From contig NVWK01000005.1 of assembly GCA_002733605.1 (NCBI GenBank), forward strand, positions 1 through 64,000: DNA of 64,000 bases, in the 5' to 3' direction. The notes under the pieces are model-generated. The model had not been told where the DNA came from and ran no database searches. It saw only the letters and a program-made list of their open reading frames with translations. A program made the position numbers and the translations under genes. This DNA is from Robiginitomaculum sp. Lineage in GTDB: Bacteria > Pseudomonadota > Alphaproteobacteria > Caulobacterales > Maricaulaceae. Position 1 is the first letter of the stretch. Every line of letters starts with the position of its first letter. Below are positions 50,226-60,834 of the stretch, in pieces.

Positions 50226-51743
50226 TCACGCTTGAACCGAGAGCCCCAATAAACTGGCGAGCCGCTCCAAGCGCAATTGACCTCGCTCTGTGACCAAGCC
50301 GGCATCTCCAAAGCTTAAATGTAGAGAGAGCGCATCAGGGTTTGCGCTTAATGCGCATTGCGACAAAATAGTACGATTTCGCCCCGAAATACTCACCCCC
50401 ATCCGCATAGCTTCCCCGTAAATACACGCAGCAGATTGCATTTCGGGACTTAGTAAATAGTCGAGGGCGGCATCATTAGGTGTAGTTTTTTTACTAGTAT
50501 AGGCACTGAATAGCATCAGGGCCAGATAGGCCCGCTCGGTATGGGTTAAATTCGGAAACGGTGCGTATAGAACCGTACGAAACACCATGCGGGCTTTGTG
50601 ATCAGGATGCAGGCCTTTGCCAATACCGACCAGCAAACAGGCGGCTTGGCGTAGGCGGTTTTCATTATCAATGTTGAAACTGCGCGGGAATACTGTGTCT
50701 AGGGGCTGAAGAAATTCATACAGAGGGCGCCCGATACCTGCGCCTTGTTGACGTCCCCGTGCCAATGCACGACAAGCATCAAAAAGTGCGGGACGGTTTT
50801 TAAAATCATCAGAAAACGCGTTGTAGACCAGTCCTTCCCTTAGCCCTCCGGGCGCGATCAGTACAGATTTTGGTTTGAGCACATCCAGTAAAACATTTAA
50901 CAATAAGCCCGAGTAAGGCAATGTATCTGCGCGCCGGGACGATAAGCCCCGCCATTGCATAATTTCTTCAATCCCGGCCGGGCTATAGGCCCACTCGGCC
51001 ATCGCTTTTGTGCCCGGGATATCGAGCCTGTAATTATAGGCGACACGCAAAGGGTAGCCTATACGTTTTTGATGGATGAGAGATAAATTACGCCACGCGC
51101 CGCCAATGAGAAACAAATCTTGTCCGGTTTTATGCTCTGGCCCTTGGCTTAGATGCTCAATGATTGTCTTGCGTAAATGCGCAGGATCAAAATTGTCTTT
51201 AAACATTGAAAACGGGCCGAGCGGATAGGTTATGCCTCCAAAAGCTTTGGCCGCTTTCATCTCGATCAATTCCAGACTTGCACCTCCGAGATCGGCCGCA
51301 ATACCTTCTGCGCGTACGTCACCGGAAATCACGCCCATGGCAGACATGAACGCTTCGCGTTCGCCGCTCAGTGGCGTGATGTCAAAACCGATCTCGTCGC
51401 GCACACGGGTGATGAAACCGTGGGCGTCATTGGCATCTCTTAATGCCGCCGTGGCAGCTATCAATATCTCATCGAGATTTTGGGCCTCTGCCAATATCTT
51501 AAAACGTTTTAGAGCCGCAAAGGCCTGCTCTGCCCCTTGTACATGCAAATTGCCTGTAAGCTGTAAATCCCGACCAAGTCCTGCCAGAATTTTTTCATTA
51601 TAGATGGGGGTAAAGGCTGCGCCATACAGCTCGTAAATCACAAACCGTACCGAGTTAGAGCCAATGTCAATTGTGGCAATCCGGCGTTCTTCTATTGCCT
51701 CGGGTATCTTGTTAGATATCTTCTCAAGTATCTTCTTAGGCAT
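50226..51743 (-). CDS. ppx: Ppx/GppA family exopolyphosphatase
   Basis: IATIDIGSNSVRFVIYE; GIAADLGGASLELIEM; adjacent to ppk. Confidence 0.93.
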   Translation of the reverse strand: MPKKILEKISNKIPEAIEERRIATIDIGSNSVRFVIYELYGAAFTPIYNEKILAGLGRDLQLTGNLHVQGAEQAFAALKRFKILAEAQNLDEILIAATAALRDANDAHGFITRVRDEIGFDITPLSGEREAFMSAMGVISGDVRAEGIAADLGGASLELIEMKAAKAFGGITYPLGPFSMFKDNFDPAHLRKTIIEHLSQGPEHKTGQDLFLIGGAWRNLSLIHQKRIGYPLRVAYNYRLDIPGTKAMAEWAYSPAGIEEIMQWRGLSSRRADTLPYSGLLLNVLLDVLKPKSVLIAPGGLREGLVYNAFSDDFKNRPALFDACRALARGRQQGAGIGRPLYEFLQPLDTVFPRSFNIDNENRLRQAACLLVGIGKGLHPDHKARMVFRTVLYAPFPNLTHTERAYLALMLFSAYTSKKTTPNDAALDYLLSPEMQSAACIYGEAMRMGVSISGRNRTILSQCALSANPDALSLHLSFGDAGLVTERGQLRLERLASLLGLSVQA

Positions 51744-51749
51744 GTTGGC

Positions 51750-54032
51750 TTATGTCCCCTTTTGAATGCCCGCTTCCTGAACAGGCTTCTCTTGAACCGC
51801 CTCTTTCGGGGTCACGTCTTTTGATTTGGTTTTTCTCTTACGTGACACTGGTTTTAAATCAGAGGGTTTATTCATTTCCAAAGAGGCCCCTCGCCCCGAC
51901 AGGGACGGGTTTTCCATGAAGTAAATATGGGCAGAAAATTCCGGTTCTGCCTCACTTGGCTGCCGCCGCAGATAGGCGCCATCTGGTAGCAAATCCCAGC
52001 TATTTGTATTGTCTAACAAATTTGCCGTCATAATTTGGTTCATGATTTGCCGACGCACCGTCGGGTCATCTGCAGGCACCAAGGTTTCAATCCGTCTGTC
52101 CAGATTTCTGGGCATCCAGTCGGCTGAGCTAAAATAGATCAACGCATTTGGCCCCGGTAAAGCCTCGCCATTGCCAAAGCAGACAATGCGGGAATGTTCT
52201 AAAAACCGCCCGACGATGCTTTTCACACGAATATTTTCCGACAAACCATCAATACCCGGTCGCAGACAACAAATCCCGCGCACAACAAGATCAATTTGTA
52301 CCCCTGCCTGCGAGGCACGGTACAGTGTATCAATAATGTTTTGATCCACCAGAGCATTCATTTTCGCCCAAATCGTTGCCGGACGGCCGGCGCGGGCATG
52401 GGCAATTTCATCCTCGATATGCTCAACCAATGTCTCGCGCAAATTTAAGGGCGCAATTTTGAGTCGCTCCAGATTTTTTGGTTTGGAATAACTGGTGACG
52501 AAATTAAAAATCTGCCCTGTATCACGACCGATACTTTCCTTGGCTGTGAACAAAGCTAAATCGGTATAAATTTTTGCGTTCTGTACATGATAGTTACCGG
52601 TGCCCAAATGGGTATAGGTGCGTAATTTTCCGCCTTCACGGCGGATCACCAGACTGACTTTGGCGTGGGTTTTGTAATCGACAAATCCATACACCACATG
52701 GGCACCTGCGCGTTCCAAATCACGGGCCCAACGGATATTGCTAGCCTCGTCAAACCGGGCTTTCAACTCAACCAAGGCGGTCACGTTTTTCCCGCGCTCG
52801 GCTGCGTCGATGAGAGCACGGACAATCGGACTACCCTCATTCGTACGGTACAGGGTTTGTTTGATCGCCACCACGTCGGGATCTAGAGCCGCTTGCTGCA
52901 AAAATTGCACCACCACATCAAATTCTTCATAAGGATGATGCACAAGGATATCTTTTTGGGCAATTGCAGCAAAACAGTCCCCGTCATGTTCGCGTATGCG
53001 TTCGGGGAAACGGGCTTTGTAGGGGGCAAACAATAAATCGGGTCTTTGTTTTGTGATCAGTTGTGACAAATCACCAAGACCCAGAACCCCGTCAATTTCC
53101 ATGATTTCTTCGTCCCAGGCTTCAAAGCTTTCTATAAGAAAGGACTTAAGATGCTCGGGTGTATTGGAGTCCATAGCCAAGCGAATGACGCGGCCACGTC
53201 TGCGTTTTTTTAGCAAAAATTCGAAATGCCGCACCAAGTCTTCCGCTTCTTCATCAATCGCAATCTCACTGTCACGGGTCACGCGAAATAGACCATAATC
53301 CGTAATATCAAACCCCGGAAACAGTTCGGGAGCAAACAATTTGAGCACTGTTTCAAGCGGTACGAAGGTCTGGCGTTTTCCTGAAGAACTTTTTTTGATC
53401 CGGATAAAGCGCGGTACATGGGCGGGAACAATCAGCAAAGCTTTTCTATTGTCATCGACAACAACGCGTCGCTTCGGTTTCCGGTTTGTTGGGCGGATTT
53501 GTGTTTGGCCTTCGGCAGTTTGTTTTTGTGTCAATGATAACACCAATCCAAATCCGAAATTTGGAATAAACGGAAATGGGTGGGCCGGGTCGATGGCCAA
53601 TGGTGTCAACAATGGCAGAATGTCGGACACATATATGGCATGCAGAGTTGCTTTATCTTTGTCGCTAAGCTTAAGCGCCGATTTTACCTTTATACCTTCT
53701 GCGTACAATTCTTTGTGAAGCTGTTTCCACTGCGTTTGTTGCGCCGCGATTAGGTATTTTGCCCGTTTGCGAATTTTGTCCAATTGCCGACTGGGCGTTT
53801 GACCATCAAGGCTTATAGACGCCATGCCTGCGATCACTTGTGTGCGCAAACCCGCGACACGCACCATATAAAATTCGTCCAAATTATCCGCAGAAATCGC
53901 TAAAAATCGCAATCGCTCCAACAATGGATATTTTTGGTTTTGAGCCTCTTCCATCACCCGTTCATTGAACGACAACCAGGATAACTCCCGGTTGAAATAC
54001 AATGGTGCATCAGATTCTTCACTTAAGGGCAT
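51750..54032 (-). CDS. ppk1: Polyphosphate kinase 1
   Basis: YFNRELSWLSFNERVMEEA; KQTLYRT; THLGTGNYHVQNAKIYTDLALFT. Confidence 0.97.
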   Translation of the reverse strand: MPLSEESDAPLYFNRELSWLSFNERVMEEAQNQKYPLLERLRFLAISADNLDEFYMVRVAGLRTQVIAGMASISLDGQTPSRQLDKIRKRAKYLIAAQQTQWKQLHKELYAEGIKVKSALKLSDKDKATLHAIYVSDILPLLTPLAIDPAHPFPFIPNFGFGLVLSLTQKQTAEGQTQIRPTNRKPKRRVVVDDNRKALLIVPAHVPRFIRIKKSSSGKRQTFVPLETVLKLFAPELFPGFDITDYGLFRVTRDSEIAIDEEAEDLVRHFEFLLKKRRRGRVIRLAMDSNTPEHLKSFLIESFEAWDEEIMEIDGVLGLGDLSQLITKQRPDLLFAPYKARFPERIREHDGDCFAAIAQKDILVHHPYEEFDVVVQFLQQAALDPDVVAIKQTLYRTNEGSPIVRALIDAAERGKNVTALVELKARFDEASNIRWARDLERAGAHVVYGFVDYKTHAKVSLVIRREGGKLRTYTHLGTGNYHVQNAKIYTDLALFTAKESIGRDTGQIFNFVTSYSKPKNLERLKIAPLNLRETLVEHIEDEIAHARAGRPATIWAKMNALVDQNIIDTLYRASQAGVQIDLVVRGICCLRPGIDGLSENIRVKSIVGRFLEHSRIVCFGNGEALPGPNALIYFSSADWMPRNLDRRIETLVPADDPTVRRQIMNQIMTANLLDNTNSWDLLPDGAYLRRQPSEAEPEFSAHIYFMENPSLSGRGASLEMNKPSDLKPVSRKRKTKSKDVTPKEAVQEKPVQEAGIQKGT

Positions 54033-54088
54033 AGTGAAACTGCTTATCACAGCTAGACAGCACGTCTATAGGCTAAAATGTGTAATTT

Positions 54089-54562
54089 TTATGCTACGCT
54101 TACCGAGCGGTCTTCGGTCAAAAGCAGATGCAAGCTTTCCGAATTGGGGGCGCTGCGCAAACGTGCACGCATATCTTCACGACGCAAAAGCCTTGAAATT
54201 TGTGCCAGAGCTTTGAGATGGTCACCCCCTGCATTTGCAGGCGCCAGTAAAAGTGCCACCAAATCCACCGGACGGTCATCTATGGAATCATATTCCAACG
54301 GCGTCTCCAAACGGGCAAATACAGCACGGACTTTGTCCAGTCCTTCAAGGCGGGCATGGGGTATAGCAACGCCATACCCGACCCCGGTACTGCCAAGGCG
54401 CTCGCGCTCCATAACGGCACTGACCACATCGCGGCCTTTAAGGTTCGCAGCAGCGCCGCAACTCACGGCCATATCAGCCATTTCCTGCAAGAGCTGTTTC
54501 TTGCTGACAGCATTTAATCCGACACAGACACAGCCGGGTACAAACAAAAATTCGGGTTTCAT
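54089..54562 (-). CDS. ptsN: PTS IIA-like nitrogen regulatory protein
   Basis: ERERLGSTGVGYGVAIPHARLEGLDK. Confidence 0.93.
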   Translation of the reverse strand: MKPEFLFVPGCVCVGLNAVSKKQLLQEMADMAVSCGAAANLKGRDVVSAVMERERLGSTGVGYGVAIPHARLEGLDKVRAVFARLETPLEYDSIDDRPVDLVALLLAPANAGGDHLKALAQISRLLRREDMRARLRSAPNSESLHLLLTEDRSVSVA

Positions 54563-54612
54563 GAGGTCTCGCGACTCGCTATTCTCTATATGGGGGGACG
54601 CTCTTAGCGTGC

Positions 54613-55179
54613 TTATCCTTGCGGGTCAATCCACCCTACATTGCCATCACTGCGTTTAAATACCACATTGATGCCACCGTGAACGGTACTGCGGAACACA
54701 ACGGCGCTTGAATCGGTTAATCCAAGCTCTAAAGAGGCCATACTAACGGTCATTGTGCGCACTTCGGTCTTTTTCTCTGCAATCACCAGAGGTTCTGCCG
54801 GAAGGCTCGTATCTTCATCCTCTGTCTCTTCCGAAACCGGGTTTTGCAAAATATACATGGCCATTGCCTCGGCCTTGGCTTCTTGTTGATGATCTTTCAT
54901 GCGGCGTTTATAGCGGCGAAGTCGTTTCTCAAGATGCGTCAATGCTTCATCCGAAGCCGCATAGGCATCCGAAGCCGCCCCATTGGCCTGCATGTTCGCT
55001 CCCGAAGGTAAATGTAAAGAAATTCCAGTTTGAAACCCTGATCCCGCCTTGGAAATCGAGATATGGGCCTCCCCGTCTCGATGTATATACTTGTCCATCA
55101 TGCCCTCTAATCGCCCACGTATACGCTCACTTAGCGCTGGTGATACATCAATACCTTTAGAAACAATCTGGATTTGCAT
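54613..55179 (-). CDS. hpf: Ribosome hibernation promoting factor, long form
   Basis: MQIQIVSKGIDVSPALSERIRGRLEGMMDKY; C-terminal domain VVFRSTVHGGINVVFKRSDGNVGWIDP. Confidence 0.93.
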   Translation of the reverse strand: MQIQIVSKGIDVSPALSERIRGRLEGMMDKYIHRDGEAHISISKAGSGFQTGISLHLPSGANMQANGAASDAYAASDEALTHLEKRLRRYKRRMKDHQQEAKAEAMAMYILQNPVSEETEDEDTSLPAEPLVIAEKKTEVRTMTVSMASLELGLTDSSAVVFRSTVHGGINVVFKRSDGNVGWIDPQG

Positions 55180-55298
55180 AGGCGATCTCCTTTGTGTTTT
55201 GGCCTGCGGAAAGTATAGCACATTTGCGCCAAAAAGCGCAGCGAAAAAAGCAAATTTATTTGCTGATGTGTTAACGCTACAAATGCGCATCTGTGGTA

Positions 55299-56807
55299 TT
55301 ATACGCCGTTTTTAAGTATCCGTCTGCGCTGAACTGAAGACTGGATGCCTAATGATTCCCGATATTTAGCCACTGTCCGGCGGGCAATATCGACGCCTTG
55401 AGCCCGCAAGAGATCGACAATTTTATCATCGGAGAGGACACTTTTGACGTCGTGTTCTTCAGAGATTAAAATTTTGATTTTGTGACGTACCGCTTCCGCA
55501 CTGAGCGCTTCGGAACCATCAAGAGAAGCGATTGAAGCCGTAAAGAAATATTTCAATTCGAAGGTACCGCGTGGTGTCGCCATATATTTGTTGGACGTCA
55601 CGCGGCTGACCGTGCTTTCGTGCATTTCAATTGCATCGGCGACCGTTCGCAAATTAAGGGGTCGCAAATGATCGACACCATAGGCAAAAAAACCGTCTTG
55701 TTGTTTTATAATCTCGCTCGAGACCTTTAAAATCGTGCGGGCGCGTTGATCAAGACTTTTGACCAGCCAACTGGCATTTTGCTGGCATTCGCTCATATAG
55801 GTTTTCACATTTTGGTCGTCGGTGCTGCCGCACACTTCGGCAAAATACCGGGAGTTGATGAGAACACGGGGCAAAGTTTCACTGTTAAGCTCCACGGCCC
55901 AACCACCGTCCGGGCGCTCACGCACGAATACGTCCGGTTCCACAACTGCAGCCATGCCGACACCAAAAGCAAGGCCGGGTTTAGGGGCCAAGCTGCGCAG
56001 TTTCAAAATATATTCGCCCAGTTTTTCACTGCTCACCCCACACAGCTTGCCAAGTTTTGGCAAATCATGGTTGGCGAGCATTGGCAGATTATCAAGAAGG
56101 GTTTGCATGGGCGCGTCCAATTCGCCGCGCTCTTTAAGCTGCAGGGCAAGACACTCGCTTAAATTACGCGCCATTACGCCTGTGGGCTCAAAGGTTTGCA
56201 CGATCGTCAACACCGATTGCACCCGCGCTACACTTACGCCTAACCGGTCTGCAATATCGGAAATTTCGGCACGTAAATATCCATTTTCGTCAACATTATC
56301 AATAAGGTACGTACCAATCAGGCGCTCACGCTCTTCATGAATAGCCAAGGCTAATTGTGTGTTTAAATGTTCGTTTAAAGTGATTTCATGGGCGGTATTG
56401 GCGGCGGCGTCATATTCACCGCCGCTACTGAACGAACCACCAGACCCTGCCTTTGACCAATCTATTTCCCCACCAACCGATGGTGCAGACGGGGCTAAAT
56501 CGGCGGGTGTTGCGTCTGCGTCAAGGAGGCGCTCAGACGCATCAATTGCGTCGGCGGCCTCTTGATTAGGAGTGGATAAATCCAGCTCCGGTAGCCCTGC
56601 CTCCGGCTCGACGCGTTCTGCCTCTTCGTCGCGGCGGTTTTCCGTACCCGTGCCGCGCTCCAGCAATGGATTGCTCTCAAGCTGTTCTTCAACAAAAACG
56701 GCCAGTTCAATATTGGACAATTGCAACAGCTTAATCGCTTGCTGCAATTGCGGCGTCATGGCCAATTGCTGGCCCTGTTTCAGCTGAATTTGTGGCGACA
56801 AAGCCAT
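55299..56807 (-). CDS. rpoN: RNA polymerase sigma-54 factor
   Basis: LKQGQQLAMTPQLQQAIKLLQLSNIEL; RpoN box-like ARRTVAKYRESLGI. Confidence 0.97.
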   Translation of the reverse strand: MALSPQIQLKQGQQLAMTPQLQQAIKLLQLSNIELAVFVEEQLESNPLLERGTGTENRRDEEAERVEPEAGLPELDLSTPNQEAADAIDASERLLDADATPADLAPSAPSVGGEIDWSKAGSGGSFSSGGEYDAAANTAHEITLNEHLNTQLALAIHEERERLIGTYLIDNVDENGYLRAEISDIADRLGVSVARVQSVLTIVQTFEPTGVMARNLSECLALQLKERGELDAPMQTLLDNLPMLANHDLPKLGKLCGVSSEKLGEYILKLRSLAPKPGLAFGVGMAAVVEPDVFVRERPDGGWAVELNSETLPRVLINSRYFAEVCGSTDDQNVKTYMSECQQNASWLVKSLDQRARTILKVSSEIIKQQDGFFAYGVDHLRPLNLRTVADAIEMHESTVSRVTSNKYMATPRGTFELKYFFTASIASLDGSEALSAEAVRHKIKILISEEHDVKSVLSDDKIVDLLRAQGVDIARRTVAKYRESLGIQSSVQRRRILKNGV

Positions 56808-56986
56808 ATATACCCTCTTGAGATTACCCTAAAACACCCCGTAATGTGGAGTTTAGCCTCCATCCTTATATAGGTATTAGCACATATCCCTTAAAGAGTG
56901 GTTTCGAATTTAACATTGACTTGTCTGCCATTTGGCCTAGGTACGCCTCCCCTCTAAACTTTACAATATACCCTATAGGATATGTC

Positions 56987-57442
56987 ATGAGCGCTCTCTC
57001 GGCCCCCCTCCATGCTGGCGAACCCTTGTCGAATGCCAAGCTTATGCATATTGTCGAAGGGTTTTTCGACCACGGTCTTCCCAAAGAACAATGGACCCAT
57101 GGGGCGCATTTGGTGATAGGGTTGTTTCTTATTCATGCCCACGGGCTGGAGCGGGCAGACGCGATGATGCCTGAGATGATACGGAGCTTTAACACGGCCA
57201 AAGGCGGCATAAATTCCGACAAAGAAGGCTATCACCATACGCTGACAATTTTCTATTTACGGATTTTAGCGGCTTATTTTGATCAACACAAAAACACACC
57301 GCTTGCGCAGATGTGTGCAAATTTGCTTATGGCACCGCAAGGGGCGCGTGATTATCCGCTAAAACATTATTCTAAAGAGCGGTTGTTTTCGCCACAGGTA
57401 CGCAAAAGCTGGGTGGAGCCAGATGTGTCAGAAAGTGTCTAA
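56987..57442 (+). CDS. Conserved hypothetical protein with THGAHL and GYHHTLT motifs
   Basis: MSALSAPLHAGEPLSNAKLMHIVEGFFDHGLPKEQWTHGAHLVIGLFLIHAHG...KEGYHHTLTIFYL; sole + strand gene inside the rpoN-lptB cluster. Confidence 0.75.
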   Translation: MSALSAPLHAGEPLSNAKLMHIVEGFFDHGLPKEQWTHGAHLVIGLFLIHAHGLERADAMMPEMIRSFNTAKGGINSDKEGYHHTLTIFYLRILAAYFDQHKNTPLAQMCANLLMAPQGARDYPLKHYSKERLFSPQVRKSWVEPDVSESV

Positions 57443-57445
57443 GGT

Positions 57446-58192
57446 TTAGGCGTATTTCTCGCCCAAATAGACCCGGCGCACATCTTTGTTGGCGCGAATT
57501 TCATCAGGGTTGCCTTCAAACAAGACATCGCCCTGGAACATAATCGAGGCGCGATCCACAATATCAAGGGTTTCACGCACCCTGTGATCGGTAATAAGAA
57601 TACCGATACCGCGCTTTTTAAGATAGCGGATCAAATCGGAAATATCGGCAATCGCAATCGGGTCAATACCGGTAAAAGGTTCATCAAGCAGGATAAACGA
57701 CGGGCGTGAGGCCAAGGCACGCGCAATTTCAACACGTCTACGCTCCCCGCCAGACAAGGCCAAAGCCGGGCTTTTCTTAATGTGTCCGATGTTCAACTCG
57801 TCCAGTAAGGCGTCAACATTATCTGCCCATTTGTTTTTATCTTTTTCAGTTAACTCCACGACGGCACGGATGTTTTCTTCCACACTGAGACCACGGAAAA
57901 TACTTTCTTCTTGCGGCAAATACCCGACACCCAAGCGCGCGCGTTGATACATGGGCAAGCCCGTAATATCCTGACCATCCAAATATATATTGCCCCGATC
58001 TGCCTCGATAAGGCCCATAATCATGTAAAAACTGGTGGTTTTACCGGCGCCGTTCGGGCCCATAAGCGCAACAATTTCGCCGCGTTTCACGGATATAGTG
58101 ATCCCCTTGACCACAGCGCGGCCTTTGTACGACTTGCCAATCGTGATCGCAGCAAGACCTTCCTGTGGGATAGTAGATGCAGGGTTAGTCAT
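57446..58192 (-). CDS. lptB: LPS export ABC transporter ATP-binding protein
   Basis: GPNGAGKTTSFYMIMGL; SGGERRRVEIARALA; followed by lptA and lptC. Confidence 0.97.
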   Translation of the reverse strand: MTNPASTIPQEGLAAITIGKSYKGRAVVKGITISVKRGEIVALMGPNGAGKTTSFYMIMGLIEADRGNIYLDGQDITGLPMYQRARLGVGYLPQEESIFRGLSVEENIRAVVELTEKDKNKWADNVDALLDELNIGHIKKSPALALSGGERRRVEIARALASRPSFILLDEPFTGIDPIAIADISDLIRYLKKRGIGILITDHRVRETLDIVDRASIMFQGDVLFEGNPDEIRANKDVRRVYLGEKYA

Positions 58193-58198
58193 ATTTTA

Positions 58199-58738
58199 TC
58201 AATTTCCAGAATTTTCTTGTGTATTTTTAATGAGGATATTGACCCGTCCTTCGGAGCCGCACCGCCGCCCCTTACACGTTCCGACAACCCGGGCATTACG
58301 TGTGACAAGATTATAGTAAAGCTTGTCCCCTGTGATCACATTGCCATCCGCCTGTTTTAAAATAACATCACCCGTGACAACGAATGTATTGTCTTGTTTG
58401 GTATAGACCCCTTTTTCGCCGCGCACTTCCTGGTCAGACGTCAGGTAATAAAAATTACCGTCCGCAACAACCCGCGAGAAATCATTCTTGGCTAACCCGC
58501 CTGTACCCGGACTGTAAATTTCCATCGTGTCAGCCAGAACCCGCACATCTCCTTGTCGTACGTCGACCTGACCTGTGAGCACCGTGATATTTCCCCGATA
58601 CTCAACACGGTCAGCAGTTGCGATTGTCGATGCACTGCTATCCGAAACAAATTGCGCACGGGCCGTTAATGGCAGTGCCATGACCATTGCACTCAAAAAG
58701 GCCAGCCTTAGTCCCGACATAAGAGCGTTCATGTGCAT
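58199..58738 (-). CDS. lptA: LptA/OstA-like LPS transport protein
   Basis: Signal peptide; VEYRGNITVLTGQVDVRQGDVRVLADTMEI; VYTKQDNTFVVTGDVILKQADGNVITGDKLYYN. Confidence 0.93.
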   Translation of the reverse strand: MHMNALMSGLRLAFLSAMVMALPLTARAQFVSDSSASTIATADRVEYRGNITVLTGQVDVRQGDVRVLADTMEIYSPGTGGLAKNDFSRVVADGNFYYLTSDQEVRGEKGVYTKQDNTFVVTGDVILKQADGNVITGDKLYYNLVTRNARVVGTCKGRRCGSEGRVNILIKNTQENSGN

Positions 58739-58775
58739 TTCCTTTTCAAATCAGGTCTCGGTTCAACCGAGTATC

Positions 58776-59924
58776 CTATTGGCCGGTTTTGATAGTAACC
58801 CGGCCATTTTGTTTTGTGTCTTGTCCGCAACGCCCATCAAAGCTTGCCCGGTTGGTCATCAAATCATAAACAAGGCTGCAGCCCGTCACCGAATTGCCAC
58901 TCGCTTGCGTATATCTAACGTTCCCTGTTACCGTGATAGTATTTTTATCGCGTTCGTAAACCCCTTTATTGCCCGTAACTGTGCTTTCAGGGTTTGTGTA
59001 TTTAAAATTACCGACCGCGACAATACGGTTTACATTGCCGTATTTGATTGTGCCGTCTTCATTTTCCCACTCAATTTCGCGCACTAAATCCATTTGGTCG
59101 GCAAGGATACGCGCATCTTCCTGGCGCACATCCACATTGCCGGTCAATACGGTCTTGGGGCCCCTGTACACACCCCTGTCCGCACTTACATCAACGGGTC
59201 TATCTGTGCCAAAACTTGCTTTTGGGCCCTTGGACGTGGACGCTAGACCAATTGTAGACAAGCCCCGCAGAGCATCGTCCGCCTCGTTGGGAATAAATTG
59301 TGCGACCATACCGTCTTTGAACACGAACTCGGTATACCCATCATTGATTTCATACCCATTTCCAGCCGCCTTACCAAAGGTTCCCGTGCAGTCAATACCG
59401 CCATCCCCTTCAATACGTTTTTCCTTTACAAAGATACGGCTATGACCGGTTTTACACCTATAGCCATCATCTGTGTCCAGTTTGACATCCTGATTTAAAT
59501 TCAAGATTTGATTTTTGCTATCATACAAACCAGACACTGCAAGGACGACGCTTTCTTTGGCCCCGTCTGTGCGTAGAAAGTTTAAAATCGGCTGGGCCAA
59601 TTTCACCTCATCAGGGTTTTGGATAAACCGTATCGCATCATTGGCCGTAATTCTGTATGGCGAACCGTCAGCCGTGCGGCCCTTATAAATCGGATTGACC
59701 ATTTTGACGGTTTCGTCCGGGCTCGGCGTCAGTGTCATGGCTTTTGGGGTTCTGATAAAGTACCATACCAATGTCGCGGCTAATAGAGCCGCACTGCCGA
59801 GCAAAGCCCGGCGGGCAATCCGAATAAATGCAGAATGGCGACGCGCAGCATCAAGGGTCAAGGCCCTACGCGGTTCCCAAAACTCGGCTAATTTGCCGTC
59901 ATTTTGTGTGCTGGCTATGGTCAT
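58776..59924 (-). CDS. lptC: LptC with additional C-terminal LptA/OstA-like domain
   Basis: N-terminal TM plus LptC region (aa about 35-230), then VLTGNVDVRQEDARILADQMDL...GVYERDKNTITVTGNVRYTQASGNSVTGCSLVYD paralogous to the neighbouring LptA. Confidence 0.85.
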   Translation of the reverse strand: MTIASTQNDGKLAEFWEPRRALTLDAARRHSAFIRIARRALLGSAALLAATLVWYFIRTPKAMTLTPSPDETVKMVNPIYKGRTADGSPYRITANDAIRFIQNPDEVKLAQPILNFLRTDGAKESVVLAVSGLYDSKNQILNLNQDVKLDTDDGYRCKTGHSRIFVKEKRIEGDGGIDCTGTFGKAAGNGYEINDGYTEFVFKDGMVAQFIPNEADDALRGLSTIGLASTSKGPKASFGTDRPVDVSADRGVYRGPKTVLTGNVDVRQEDARILADQMDLVREIEWENEDGTIKYGNVNRIVAVGNFKYTNPESTVTGNKGVYERDKNTITVTGNVRYTQASGNSVTGCSLVYDLMTNRASFDGRCGQDTKQNGRVTIKTGQ

Positions 59925-60035
59925 AAAAGTTCACAAATAAGTTATTTTGGCCATTCTATAGCCTATTCCCCTAGTTTTAGCGACAGAGGAATACAGGTTT
60001 TTGATTACGATGCGTTCAGGGTTTGAGCTTAGGGT

Positions 60036-60656
60036 TTATCTAAAACTATGGGAAAAAATATCCACCTCGGACCAGCCTGCCAGATCAAGATCAGCACGGG
60101 TCGGTAAAAATTCAAAGCATGCCTTCGCCATATCCATACGATTTTCGCGTGTTAGGCGCGCTGTGAGAATGCGCTGCAACTGGTGCAAGTATAACACATC
60201 CGAAGCCGCATAGCTTAGCTGGGCCTGACTGAGGCTTTCACTGGCCCAATCGGAGCTTTGTTGCTGTTTGGACAGATCTATATTTAACAGCTCTTTGCAC
60301 AGATTTTTCAGCCCATGTCCATCCGTATATGTGCGCACCAAAGCCGAAGCAATTTTGGTACAATAGACAGGGCTTGTCTCTACACCCAAATCACGTTTCA
60401 TCATGGCCAGATCAAATCTGGCGTAGTGGAAAATTTTCTCCACATCCGGGTTATTCATCAACGCTTTCAAATTCGGGCAGTCATATGCTGCGCGGTCCAT
60501 TTGTACAATATGTGCATCCCCATCGCCTGCGGACAATTGCACGAGACATAGTTTATCACGGACAAGCGACAAGCCCTGCGTCTCTGTGTCCACGGCCACG
60601 GAGCGGCCAAAATCTACTCCGTCCGGCAAATCGTTCTTGTGAAAATGTATAGTCAT
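60036..60656 (-). CDS. Ribonuclease D-like 3'-5' exonuclease
   Basis: VAVDTETQGLSLVRDKLCLVQLS; QLSYAASDVLYLHQL. Confidence 0.93.
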   Translation of the reverse strand: MTIHFHKNDLPDGVDFGRSVAVDTETQGLSLVRDKLCLVQLSAGDGDAHIVQMDRAAYDCPNLKALMNNPDVEKIFHYARFDLAMMKRDLGVETSPVYCTKIASALVRTYTDGHGLKNLCKELLNIDLSKQQQSSDWASESLSQAQLSYAASDVLYLHQLQRILTARLTRENRMDMAKACFEFLPTRADLDLAGWSEVDIFSHSFR

Positions 60657-60834
60657 TCGGGTTCCTTTTGGCAGTGACGACAATGCATATTACACACATC
60701 CTAGCACAATGAAATTGTCTTTACAGCCAGTGTTATTTAAAACAACAAGAAAAGACCGTGATTGTCGAAAACAGACCCGAAGGTTTAGAAAACCGGTCGC
60801 AATATTTCTTGTTGGGTTTTCGGCAAAGGCTGTC

